DNA of 64,000 nt from Ochrobactrum teleogrylli (lineage in GTDB: Bacteria; Pseudomonadota; Alphaproteobacteria; Rhizobiales; Rhizobiaceae): assembly GCF_006376685.1 (NCBI RefSeq), contig NZ_VEWL01000008.1, forward strand, positions 124,001 through 188,000, given 5' to 3'. A program made the translations under genes and the position numbers. Shown in pieces: positions 53,396-61,749 of this stretch; within the stretch, counting starts at the first letter, position 1, and each line of letters starts with the position of its first letter. The notes below the pieces were generated by a model. The model worked only from the letters and a program-made list of their open reading frames with translations, did no database searches and was not told where the DNA came from.

Positions 53396-53575
53396 TTCTA
53401 TCCTCCCGCCTCAAAGGGCGTCATGTTTCATTCCGCGGCAAGAATGACCAGATCGGTCCGATTGTCAACTAGGGTTCTAGATTATGTATTCCACTTGTGC
53501 GTACTTCTTTTCCAGTCTATAGGTGCCGCCGAAAGGTGTCGCGGAGGGCGACATCAAAGCTTAGGGAGGAATGTC
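53396..53575. promoter_or_regulatory. Divergent SDR/MFS promoter region
   Basis: 180 bases. It contains the short inverted repeat GACC-AGATC-GGTC at 53446-53458, a possible site for the GntR regulator at 54949. A strong ribosome site AGGGAGGA at 53563-53570 precedes the MFS start. No gene seen. Confidence 0.4.
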
Positions 53576-54883
53576 ATGGCGGATGCTATCCGTGCTGACG
53601 GCGCTCAATTGAATACCAGTCTACGCGACCGGACGATCCGCAAGCTCAACATGCGCATTGTCCTGTTCTGCTTTATTTGCTTCATCGTGAACTATCTGGA
53701 TCGCGTGAATATCGGCTTTGCCGCACTGCATATGAACGAAGATATCGGCCTGACGCCTTATATGTTCGGTCTCGGCGCGGGAATTTTCTTCATCGGCTAT
53801 CTGGCTTTTGAAATCCCCAGCAACATGATCCTGCACAAGGTCGGTCCGCGCATCTGGATCGCCCGTATCATGGTCACCTGGGGCATTGTCTCCTGTGCGA
53901 TGGCCTTCGTGCAGGGACCGACGTCCTTCTATATCCTGCGTTTTCTGCTCGGTGTAGCCGAAGCTGGTTTTGCGCCAGGCGTACTCCTCTATTTGACTTA
54001 CTGGTTCCCAGCCAAAGAACGTGGCCGTGCGACGGCCCTCTTCATGGCCGCAACCGTATTGTCGATTGTCATCGGCGCACCGATTTCGGGCTGGCTGATT
54101 GACGCTGGTGAAGGTCTGTTCGGCCTGCACGGCTGGCAGGCAATGTTCATCCTTGAAGGATTGCCCGCAGTCCTGCTGGGCATTATCACGTTCTTCTATC
54201 TTGTCGATTCACCGCAGAAAGACAGCAAATGGCTGGACGCGGACGAACGCGCCTGGCTTCTGGAACAGCTCGCCGCCGACGAAAAGAACGTCCAGGCCGA
54301 TACCCGTCACAGCCTGCGCGAGATCTTCAGCGATTTCCGGGTTTGGCTCCTCACGCTGGTTTACATGTTCAACGGTATCGCCGTGTATGGTGTGATTATG
54401 TGGCTGCCGCAGATCGTGAAGACTTTTGGCTTGACGACCCTGCAGTCTGGCTTTGTCTCGGCCATACCGTTCATTTTCGCGGCACTCGGTTTGGTCGTCA
54501 TTTCGCGCAGTTCCGACCGCACCGGCGAGCGCAAGATTCACACGGCCATTGCCGGTCTGTTCGGCGGGCTCTTCCTCGCAGCCAGCGCGCTTGCGCCCAA
54601 TCCCTATCTGGGCCTGCTGCTGCTTTGCATCTGCGCGTTCTTTCTCTGGTCCTATCTCGGTGTTTTCTGGACCCTGCCGACGCAGTTCCTCACTGGTGCA
54701 GCAGCGGCTGGCGGTCTGGCTGCAATCAACGGCTTTGCACAGATTGGCGGCTTTACAGGTCCCTATATTGTGGGTTGGGTCAAAACGGCGACCGATAGTT
54801 TTTCTATCTCGCTTCTGGTACTTGCAGTATTTCCGATCATCAGCTTCTTCCTCTGCATGAGCTTGAAAGCGAAACGCGACTAG
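53576..54883 (+). CDS. MFS transporter, anion:cation symporter family
   Basis: 435 residues, 12 hydrophobic helices, from ATG 53576. FIVNYLDRVNIGFAAL after a basic N-terminus, and FLLGVAEAGFAPGVLLYLTYW, are hallmarks of the ACS family that takes up glucarate, tartrate, phthalate and similar organic anions. In context with an isocitrate-lyase-family enzyme, SDR and GntR regulator it is likely the uptake step of a carboxylate pathway. Confidence 0.88.
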   Translation: MADAIRADGAQLNTSLRDRTIRKLNMRIVLFCFICFIVNYLDRVNIGFAALHMNEDIGLTPYMFGLGAGIFFIGYLAFEIPSNMILHKVGPRIWIARIMVTWGIVSCAMAFVQGPTSFYILRFLLGVAEAGFAPGVLLYLTYWFPAKERGRATALFMAATVLSIVIGAPISGWLIDAGEGLFGLHGWQAMFILEGLPAVLLGIITFFYLVDSPQKDSKWLDADERAWLLEQLAADEKNVQADTRHSLREIFSDFRVWLLTLVYMFNGIAVYGVIMWLPQIVKTFGLTTLQSGFVSAIPFIFAALGLVVISRSSDRTGERKIHTAIAGLFGGLFLAASALAPNPYLGLLLLCICAFFLWSYLGVFWTLPTQFLTGAAAAGGLAAINGFAQIGGFTGPYIVGWVKTATDSFSISLLVLAVFPIISFFLCMSLKAKRD

Positions 54884-54892
54884 ACCACATTA

Positions 54893-54920
54893 CCGGCAGC
54901 GATCTTGAACGCGCTGCCGG
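54893..54920 (+). terminator. Hairpin between MFS and GntR genes
   Basis: CCGGCAGCG (54893-54901), 10-base loop, CGCTGCCGG (54912-54920), then AAATTCTTT. Weak T-run; may attenuate rather than end transcription. Confidence 0.5.
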
Positions 54921-54948
54921 AAATTCTTTGAGGAGACCGTGTACTGGC

Positions 54949-55674
54949 ATGACAAAGCCGAAAACGCCCCCGCGCAAGAGTCTTGTCCCGACGATCGCTG
55001 ATAAAATACGCGCGGCTATCGTCGACGCCGAGCTCGATTTTGGGGAAAACCTCTCCGAAGACACTCTGGCCTCTGCATTTGAAGTCAGCCGAACGCCTGT
55101 GCGTGAAGCGCTCAATCTGTTGCAGATGGAAGGGCTGGTAATCATCGTCCCAAAATCCGGCACCTATGTCTTCACACCGACGCTGGAGGACATTGCCGAA
55201 CTTTGCGACTATCGCGTTGGATTGGAAAAGCAAGCGATAGCGCTTACGCCCCAACAATCGCTTCCGCTGACGGTCAACGAATTGCAGAAGCAGTTGCAAG
55301 CCATGACTGAGGCCATTGATCGTGGCAATATGCAAGCTTATGGCCGCGCCGATACCGCATTCCACCTTGCCTTCTTTCATCACTGCGGCAATCGCTATCT
55401 CAAAAATGCTTACGATCTTATTCTAGGCCGCGTGGCATCTTTGAGAACTCATCTTGCCATTCGCGCAGAAGGTGAACCGGACCGCTCCTATAAAGATCAT
55501 GCGCATATGATCAGCCTCTTTGCCGAGAACAAGCGTGACCAACTATCCACGATACTGGCTGCGCATATTCTTCGCACCAAGGACAATTATCTCGACGCTT
55601 TTCAAAAGTTGTCGGCCAACGTTGCTGGTGGAAGGGCCGCACGGCTTCGCCGTCGTCTGGCGCTGACGGAATAA
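54949..55674 (+). CDS. GntR-family regulator, FCD subfamily
   Basis: 241 residues from ATG 54949 with GAGGAG upstream. The winged helix (DFGENLSEDTLASAFEVSRT, then PVREALNLLQMEGLVI) is followed by an FCD ligand domain with metal-site histidines (DTAFHLAFFHHCGN, and KDHAHMISLF). It follows the MFS gene in the same direction and probably controls the MFS gene and the divergent SDR/lyase pair. A strong terminator separates it from the next cluster. Confidence 0.87.
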   Translation: MTKPKTPPRKSLVPTIADKIRAAIVDAELDFGENLSEDTLASAFEVSRTPVREALNLLQMEGLVIIVPKSGTYVFTPTLEDIAELCDYRVGLEKQAIALTPQQSLPLTVNELQKQLQAMTEAIDRGNMQAYGRADTAFHLAFFHHCGNRYLKNAYDLILGRVASLRTHLAIRAEGEPDRSYKDHAHMISLFAENKRDQLSTILAAHILRTKDNYLDAFQKLSANVAGGRAARLRRRLALTE

Positions 55675-55702
55675 CTCTCACCTCACTTTTGGGCTTATTG
55701 AG

Positions 55703-55726
55703 AATGGCGCTGCGGCGCCATTTTTG
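55703..55726 (+). terminator. Rho-independent terminator after GntR gene
   Basis: AATGGCGC (55703-55710), loop TGCG, GCGCCATT (55715-55722), then TTT-G-TTTT. It ends the MFS-GntR transcript. Confidence 0.85.
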
Positions 55727-55827
55727 TTTTCCAGTACGTAAAACTCAATCGCATAACGACGCCGCCTCCATAAAATAACAAAATGCGCTTCATGCGTTAT
55801 GTGACAGGCAGGCCTTAGCGACATAAA

Positions 55828-55873
55828 ATCTGATACATCAGATATTGACATATCACAAAGTAGGCGGCTATTT
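55828..55873 (+). promoter_or_regulatory. Palindromic operator and promoter of second GntR operon
   Basis: Perfect palindrome ATCTGAT-AC-ATCAGAT at 55828-55843 abuts TTGACA (55845-55850). A possible -10, CTATTT, lies 17 bases further at 55868-55873. Symmetry and position suit a GntR autoregulatory site. Confidence 0.6.
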
Positions 55874-55906
55874 CTTTCATCGAGGAGTTTCAAGGAGATT
55901 TGAGCT

Positions 55907-56572
55907 TTGGATTCGCAAGCATTAGCTCTCAAGCCGATTAAGCTGAGAAATCTCAGAGACCATGTGCATGACAGCTTGCGGGAAGCGATTATTTCCGGTC
56001 GGCTGAAATCCGGCGAGAAATTGAATGAACGTCAGCTTGCAGCCGATCTTGGCATCAGCACTAGTCCGCTCAAGGAAGCGCTGAGGCAGCTTGAGGGCGA
56101 AGGGCTGGTTCGAACGGAATCGCGTCGCGGCACCTTTGTCTGCTTCAACGAACGTCAGGCGGAAGAGATGATGCTGGCGCGCGCTGCGCTGGAAAGCATC
56201 ATTGCGCGGCAGGCTGCAAAACACGGAAGCGAGGAAGCTTTTGATTTTCTTCGCGCCACCATTGAGGAAATGCGCGCGGCGGTGGAAACCGGCGACGTCG
56301 ATGAATTGATCGAACTGAACGAGAAATTTCACGACGGCATTCATGAAGCGTCCGGATGTGAATATCTGCGACGACTGCAAAACGCTCAGCGCATGTATGA
56401 CCATGCGGCCCGGGTGACGGTGCTTTCTCGCGATGACGTTCGGCGTCAATCATTCAACGAGCATGAGGCTATCATGCTGGCGATTACCAAAAGAAACGGA
56501 GATTTGGCCGAGCGATTGATGCGTGAGCACATCGTAAAGGCAGGGGAGACGCATATCGAGCTGGTCTTCTGA
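55907..56572 (+). CDS. GntR-family regulator, FCD subfamily
   Basis: 221 residues from a TTG at 55907 with AAGGAGA eight bases ahead; the product then starts MDSQALALKPIKLRNLRDHV. The winged helix (LKSGEKLNERQLAADLGIST, then PLKEALRQLEGEGLV) precedes an FCD domain (LNEKFHDGIHEASG). The next gene starts 21 bases later, so it is first in the uronate/aldarate-like operon and probably its regulator. Confidence 0.87.
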   Translation: MDSQALALKPIKLRNLRDHVHDSLREAIISGRLKSGEKLNERQLAADLGISTSPLKEALRQLEGEGLVRTESRRGTFVCFNERQAEEMMLARAALESIIARQAAKHGSEEAFDFLRATIEEMRAAVETGDVDELIELNEKFHDGIHEASGCEYLRRLQNAQRMYDHAARVTVLSRDDVRRQSFNEHEAIMLAITKRNGDLAERLMREHIVKAGETHIELVF

Positions 56573-56593
56573 CCAGCCTATTGGGAGGAAACA

Positions 56594-57505
56594 ATGGATC
56601 TAGCAGGCTATCGCCAAGTGCTTCGCGGCATTTCGGGCGTGCATGCAACCGCTTATGACGCACAGGGCGAAATCGACCCGGTGCTGACGGCGAAAATCGT
56701 TTCGCGCATCGCCGATGCGGGCGTTCATAATATCGTCAGCGGTGGTAACACCGGTGAGTTCTACAGCCTGACGGAAGACGAAGTTATTCGCCTGCAATCG
56801 ATAGCGATTGAAGCTGCCGCCGGTAAGGCAGCGGTCACAGCTGCTGCGGGCCGTTCGGTGCGTGAAGCCATAAAAGTGGCAAAGGCAGCCAGCGCCGCAG
56901 GCGCGGACGGCGTGATGATCCATCATCCGCTCGATCCCTTCGCGGCCCCGCATGCGCAGGTTGATTATTTTATCGCGATTGCTGAAGCGATTGATCTACC
57001 CATCGTCGCCTATATCCGTTCTGACTTGATCCCGCTTGATGAAATGGTCAGGCTCGCCACCCATCCGAAAGTTGCCGGGGTAAAATTCGCATCGCAAAAC
57101 ACGATGCTTTTCTTCGAATGCTGCCGTGCGACCAAAGGCATGGACGCGACCTGGATTTGCGGTCTCGCGGAAAGCTGGGCCCTGCCCTTCTACGCGCTTG
57201 GCGGACGGGGCTTCACTTCAGGACTGGTCAATGTCGCACCGCAGCGTTCGCTTGCTGTTTGGAATGCGTTGGAGGCCGGTGATTACGACCGCGCGCGGTC
57301 GGTCGTCGAAAGCATCGCTGAATTTGAAACCATGCGCACGAAATACCGCAATGGCGCCAATGTTACGGTCGTCAAGGAAGCCCTGCAAATTCAGGGGCTT
57401 GCTGTGGGCAAGGTCCGGCTTCCCGGATTGCCGCAACTCGAAAAACATGACCGCGAAACGCTCCAGCAGATTGTCGCGGGTTGGGAGACAGATGGCTTAG
57501 TCTGA
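56594..57505 (+). CDS. Dihydrodipicolinate synthase/aldolase family lyase (sugar-acid dehydratase candidate)
   Basis: 303 residues in the DapA superfamily. The Schiff-base Lys is in HPKVAGVKFAS, the proton-relay Tyr in LPIVAYIRS, and the substrate loop is NIVSGGNTGEFYSLTEDE. In uronate pathways this family supplies 5-keto-4-deoxyglucarate dehydratase, which would fit between the lactonase and central metabolism; the sequence alone cannot exclude another 2-keto-acid aldolase. GGGAGGAAAC precedes the ATG. Second gene of the operon. Confidence 0.82.
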   Translation: MDLAGYRQVLRGISGVHATAYDAQGEIDPVLTAKIVSRIADAGVHNIVSGGNTGEFYSLTEDEVIRLQSIAIEAAAGKAAVTAAAGRSVREAIKVAKAASAAGADGVMIHHPLDPFAAPHAQVDYFIAIAEAIDLPIVAYIRSDLIPLDEMVRLATHPKVAGVKFASQNTMLFFECCRATKGMDATWICGLAESWALPFYALGGRGFTSGLVNVAPQRSLAVWNALEAGDYDRARSVVESIAEFETMRTKYRNGANVTVVKEALQIQGLAVGKVRLPGLPQLEKHDRETLQQIVAGWETDGLV

Positions 57506-57573
57506 CAGATGAAATCAGGGCGTCCTGACAGGGAGAAGATGGGCGCACCGCAGAACCAAAAATGGAGGAGAAC

Positions 57574-58758
57574 ATGAATAAGGGAATTTCACGCCGTACA
57601 TTCATGGCGGGGGCCGGGCTTGCAACAGGTATGGGCATCATGCTGCCGAAAGGTGCTTGGGCCCAGTCAGCAAAACTGCCATCATCGCCCGTTGCGCTGA
57701 ACGTTATCGATGCTGCGGGCAACCTCGCTTTGACCCAGCCCATATTTGATAATTTTGCATCCGAACAAAAGGCGCTTGTTTCGCGCTTTACCTTCAATAA
57801 AGCACCAGCGCCGGAACTGCCGGGCAAGATCAAGGCCCAACAGCGCGCCAACCGCATCGATATCGATCTGGTCATTGTTGGCCCTGATGCGCTTTCGGCA
57901 GGACTTGCCGATGATATCTGGACCGATATCATCGCCTTGCCGGAAAACGGCCTGCCCAAGCTTCAGGACATCTATCTTGAGCCAGCATGGCGCATGCAGG
58001 AAATGTCGAAGGGCAAAGGCGTGGTGGTGTCCTACTACCCGTCGGGACCGCTGCTTGAGTACCATCCCGACAAGGTCAAGACCGCGCCAAAAAACGCTGA
58101 AGAGCTTTTAGCCTGGACAAGGGACAACCCCAAGAAGTTCATTTATGCACGTCCGGCTAATTCAGGCCCCGGCCGCACGTTCCTGATGGGGCTCCCCTAT
58201 CTTCTCGGCGACAGCAATCCAAAAGACCCGATCAAGGGCTGGGATAAAACCTGGGCCTATCTGAAGGAACTGCACAAAAACATAGAATATTATCCGGCAG
58301 GCACTGGCGCCCTGATGAAGGAACTGGGCGAAGGCACCCGCGACATGACGGTGACCACCACCGGCTGGGATATCAATCCACGTGCACTCGGCGTGGTGCC
58401 GAAGGAAATGGGCGTCAGCAAGCTCGACGGTTTCCATTGGGTTTGTGATGCGCATTATTTCGCAATTCCAAAAGGCGTTTCGGAAGAGAAGATCGCCGTC
58501 CTGATGGAGTTTATCAAATTTGCGCTAAAGCCGGACCAGCAGGCTTATTCTTACGATGCTGGTTATTTCTATCCGGGCCCAGCCGTCAAAGACGTTACGA
58601 TCGAGATGGCGCCGAAGGAAAGCCAGAACATCATAGCTGAGTTCGGTCGGCCCGAATATGCCGAGTGGATCGCCAACAACCCGATTGAACTTCCACTTGA
58701 ACCAGAGGCGCTTGTCGCAGCATTCCGGCGCTGGGATGAAGAGGTCGCGGCCAGCTAA
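57574..58758 (+). CDS. ABC substrate-binding protein with Tat signal
   Basis: 394-residue family 1 (spermidine/sugar-type) periplasmic binding protein. The N-terminus NKGISRRTFMAGAGLATGMG is a twin-arginine signal, with cleavage likely after AWAQ. Start ATG 57574 is preceded by GGAGGAGAAC; the ATG at 57562 overlaps that site and is less likely. ATPase and two permease genes follow. Ligand inferred to be a sugar acid from the neighbouring enzymes. Confidence 0.87.
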   Translation: MNKGISRRTFMAGAGLATGMGIMLPKGAWAQSAKLPSSPVALNVIDAAGNLALTQPIFDNFASEQKALVSRFTFNKAPAPELPGKIKAQQRANRIDIDLVIVGPDALSAGLADDIWTDIIALPENGLPKLQDIYLEPAWRMQEMSKGKGVVVSYYPSGPLLEYHPDKVKTAPKNAEELLAWTRDNPKKFIYARPANSGPGRTFLMGLPYLLGDSNPKDPIKGWDKTWAYLKELHKNIEYYPAGTGALMKELGEGTRDMTVTTTGWDINPRALGVVPKEMGVSKLDGFHWVCDAHYFAIPKGVSEEKIAVLMEFIKFALKPDQQAYSYDAGYFYPGPAVKDVTIEMAPKESQNIIAEFGRPEYAEWIANNPIELPLEPEALVAAFRRWDEEVAAS

Positions 58759-58772
58759 GGCCTTCGTTTTAA

Positions 58773-58817
58773 AGCGCATCCTTTCCGAAAACCGTTTCAC
58801 ACTTTTCGGGATGCGCT
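58773..58817. repeat. RIME-like intergenic palindrome
   Basis: AGCGCATCC (58773-58781) and GGATGCGCT (58809-58817) form the outer arms; CCGAAAA (58785-58791) and TTTTCGG (58803-58809) form inner arms. This is the type of palindrome widely repeated between genes in Brucella and rhizobia. It sits between the binding-protein and ATPase genes and may tune the ratio of their mRNA. Confidence 0.75.
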
Positions 58818-58867
58818 CTTAAGCGGGTATTTCCAGGCGAGCCACATCGGCTCGTCTGGAAGCGCCC

Positions 58868-59959
58868 ATGATCGCCAAACAAATCATGGTGTTTGCGTCA
58901 ATGTCCTTTCAAGAACTCCGGCTAGACCGGATGAGCCGTTCATTCGGAACTTTCAATGCGCTGAGGGAAATCAACCTCACCATCCGGAAAGGCGAATTCA
59001 TCGCACTTCTCGGCCCTTCCGGTTGCGGAAAATCTACGGCTCTTAATTGTATTGCCGGTCTTCTCGGCACTACGGGCGGCGGCATCTATATCGACAATCG
59101 TCGCGTTGACCAGTTGAAGCCCGAAGATCGGGGCTTTGGCATGGTCTTTCAGAACTATGCGCTGTTTCCGCATATGAACGTTCTGCAGAATGTCGGCTTT
59201 GGCCTTAAAATGCGCGGGCTCGCCAAAAGCGAGATCGAAAAGCGCGCGCGTGCGGCGCTGGCTTTGGTGCGTTTACAGGGACAGGAAGAAAAACTCCCCG
59301 GACAGCTTTCTGGCGGTCAGCAACAGCGTGTGGCTATCGCCCGCGCAATTGTCATTGAACCTCCTCTCGTCTTGATGGATGAACCATTATCCAATCTCGA
59401 TGCAAAACTGCGCCTCGAAATGCGCGCCGAAATTCGTCGCATCCACAATCAGCTTGGTTCCACCACGATCTACGTTACGCACGATCAGGACGAGGCCCTG
59501 TCGCTTGCAGACCGCATTGTGGTGTTGCGCGATGGTGAAATTCGTCAGGTCGGCAGGCCCAACGAACTTTATGAAGCGCCGCTCTACAGAGATGTTGCAG
59601 CCTTCATGGGGTTCAGAAACGCCCTTCCCGGCAAGGTCACGCGCATTGTCAATGGTCAGGCAACCGTTGACGTCGCTGGTAGCGCGCTGACGGGACGTGC
59701 GGTTGACGCCTTAAAAACTGGCGACGAAGCCGTTTTGATGGCACGCGGCGACGATGTCGTTTCCGGCTCGGGCCATCAGAATACGTTGCAGGCAACCGTT
59801 GAAACCATCGAATATCGCGGTCGCGAATATGTGGGCACAGCGCGCACGCAAACAGGTCTGGAATTGATTTTTCACGGCCCGAAAGGCGTCGAACCGGGCA
59901 GCCAGATTGCGCTCGGCATTGATGCAGCCAATGCACTCGTCTTTCCGGCGGAGGACTGA
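58868..59959 (+). CDS. ABC transporter ATP-binding protein, MalK/PotA type
   Basis: 363 residues. Walker A GPSGCGKST, MVFQNYALFPHM, signature [17 protein letters not shown] and Walker B VLMDEPLSNLDAK are intact, with a C-terminal regulatory TOBE-type domain (about residues 270-363). Several start codons are in frame at 58868-58904; none has a clear ribosome site, and the family start is probably near MSFQELRLDRMSRS. It powers the importer formed with the two permeases that follow. Confidence 0.88.
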   Translation: MIAKQIMVFASMSFQELRLDRMSRSFGTFNALREINLTIRKGEFIALLGPSGCGKSTALNCIAGLLGTTGGGIYIDNRRVDQLKPEDRGFGMVFQNYALFPHMNVLQNVGFGLKMRGLAKSEIEKRARAALALVRLQGQEEKLPGQLSGGQQQRVAIARAIVIEPPLVLMDEPLSNLDAKLRLEMRAEIRRIHNQLGSTTIYVTHDQDEALSLADRIVVLRDGEIRQVGRPNELYEAPLYRDVAAFMGFRNALPGKVTRIVNGQATVDVAGSALTGRAVDALKTGDEAVLMARGDDVVSGSGHQNTLQATVETIEYRGREYVGTARTQTGLELIFHGPKGVEPGSQIALGIDAANALVFPAED

Positions 59960-59962
59960 GGC

Positions 59963-60880
59963 ATGGTTGATCTAGCTCAGGAGCGATACGCCGAGGCGCC
60001 ATTAACGCCCAGTCTGCGACAAAGGCTCGCCAATCGCGGCTTCGACGGTGTGACATTACTGATCCTCCCAGCATTGCTGTTTGTGGTGGGTGTCTTCATC
60101 TACCCATTCCTCTATGGGCTGGTGCTGTCGTTCAATCCGCTGGACGGAGGCGGCGCGTTCGCCAACTACGCCAAATTCTTCTCCGATCCATTTCTTTACA
60201 AAACCATCGGCGCGACCCTCTGGCTTGCTGTTCCGGTGACGATCATCAGTGTGATGTTTGCCGTACCAATCGCCTTGCGCGTTCGATTGATGCGACGCCA
60301 GCGGCTGCTGACGACCATACTTGTCCTGCCCATTACGCTTGGCACAGTTCTGATCGCGGAAGGCCTTCTCAACTATCTCGGTCCGCAAGGCTGGTTCAGT
60401 CGCACGCTGATTTTCATCGGCCTGATCGACAGCCCGCTGAAGCTGACCAATAATTACTGGGGTGTGTTCGCTTCACTTGTCATCACCGTTTTTCCATTCA
60501 CGTTTCTACTGACGCTCTCCTATATAACCGGCATCGATCCGGGACTGGAACGGGCGGCGGCCACCCATGGAGCCAATAGCTGGCAGCGCTTTCGATATGT
60601 CATGTTGCCCCTGCTGGTTCCCGGTCTGGTCGTGGCGGCCTGCCTCACCTTCGTTCAGGCCTTCGCGGTATTCCCATCCGCCGTGCTTCTGGGCGCTCCA
60701 TCCGGCCCCACGCGCGTCATATCCATTGCCGCGGCGCAGGCCGCGTTCGAGCAATATGACGACTCCATGGCGTCTTCAATTGCCATGATCATGGCAGCGG
60801 TACAGTTGGTCGTCGTTGGCACACTTCTTGGCGTCCGCTCGCTTTTCTATCGTGGCTCGACAGCCGGCGGAAAGGGATAA
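59963..60880 (+). CDS. ABC transporter permease (PotB/UgpA-like)
   Basis: 305 residues, six to seven hydrophobic helices after a polar N-terminal arm. The EAA loop reads ERAAATHGANSWQRFRYVML. It starts 3 bases after the ATPase stop and is followed 3 bases after its own stop by the second permease. First membrane subunit of the sugar-acid importer candidate. Confidence 0.87.
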   Translation: MVDLAQERYAEAPLTPSLRQRLANRGFDGVTLLILPALLFVVGVFIYPFLYGLVLSFNPLDGGGAFANYAKFFSDPFLYKTIGATLWLAVPVTIISVMFAVPIALRVRLMRRQRLLTTILVLPITLGTVLIAEGLLNYLGPQGWFSRTLIFIGLIDSPLKLTNNYWGVFASLVITVFPFTFLLTLSYITGIDPGLERAAATHGANSWQRFRYVMLPLLVPGLVVAACLTFVQAFAVFPSAVLLGAPSGPTRVISIAAAQAAFEQYDDSMASSIAMIMAAVQLVVVGTLLGVRSLFYRGSTAGGKG

Positions 60881-60883
60881 ATC

Positions 60884-61726
60884 ATGGTTCGCGACACATC
60901 CCTTCTCTCCAAACTCTGGATCACCGCCGTCTGGCTTCTCACCGGCTTCTTTGTCCTCAACGTTCTGGCGGTTATTACGGCTGTCGTCGTGTCGAGTTTC
61001 GGCACACGCTGGCTTGGCACATGGCTGCCGGATGCCTTCACGACACGCTGGTATGCAGCCGCATGGGCGGAATTCCAGCTGGATCAAGTCTTGCTGGTGA
61101 CGTTTCAGGTGGTCTTTGCCGTTGTGATCCTATCCGGCATTCTCGGTGTAACCGCCGCCTATGCCATGGCGCGGCGCGATTTCCCCGGCAAGAAATTCGT
61201 GCTGCTGATCTTCCTTCTACCCCTGCTCGTGCCACCAATAACCTTCGGTATTCCGCTTGCAACCGTACTTTATAAATTCGGCGTCGGTGGAACATTCTGG
61301 GGTGTCGTTCTTGCCAATCTCGTGCCGACCGTACCTTTCGTCATTCTTGTCATGATCCCTTTCATTGAACAGATCGACCCCAAAGTTGAGGCGGCGGCGC
61401 GGGTTTTCGGCGCCGGAACATTCAAGCTCTTCATCCATGTGCTCCTGCCCATGTTGCTGCCCGGTGTTCTCGCCGCCATGCTTCTGGTTCTGGTGCGAAC
61501 GGTGGCCATGTTCGAGCTTACCTTTCTGACAGCGGGCCCAACATCGCAAACACTCGTCGTGGCACTCTATTATTCGGTGTTCGCAGCCGGTGTTCGTTCC
61601 GTCCAATCCATCGACGCCATGGCCGTGATCTACATGGTGACTTCGCTGGTATGGCTTCTTTTGGCGCTGCGCTTCGTCAACCCCACGCAAATTGTTGCGC
61701 GCAACCGTCAACCATCCGCGCATTAG
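60884..61726 (+). CDS. ABC transporter permease (PotC/UgpE-like)
   Basis: 280 residues with six hydrophobic helices; the EAA loop is EAAARVFGAGTFKLFIHVLL. It pairs with the preceding permease. The next gene, an enolase-superfamily enzyme, starts 23 bases after its stop with CAGGAG, so transport and catabolism are one operon. Confidence 0.87.
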   Translation: MVRDTSLLSKLWITAVWLLTGFFVLNVLAVITAVVVSSFGTRWLGTWLPDAFTTRWYAAAWAEFQLDQVLLVTFQVVFAVVILSGILGVTAAYAMARRDFPGKKFVLLIFLLPLLVPPITFGIPLATVLYKFGVGGTFWGVVLANLVPTVPFVILVMIPFIEQIDPKVEAAARVFGAGTFKLFIHVLLPMLLPGVLAAMLLVLVRTVAMFELTFLTAGPTSQTLVVALYYSVFAAGVRSVQSIDAMAVIYMVTSLVWLLLALRFVNPTQIVARNRQPSAH

Positions 61727-61749
61727 CGTGACAGACTGAACAGGAGCCT

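Noticed and set aside
55752-55801. Inverted repeat CATAACG/CGTTATG upstream of the second GntR gene
   Set aside because: Arms are 7 bases with a 36-base spacer and AT-rich surroundings; weaker than the adjacent perfect palindrome.
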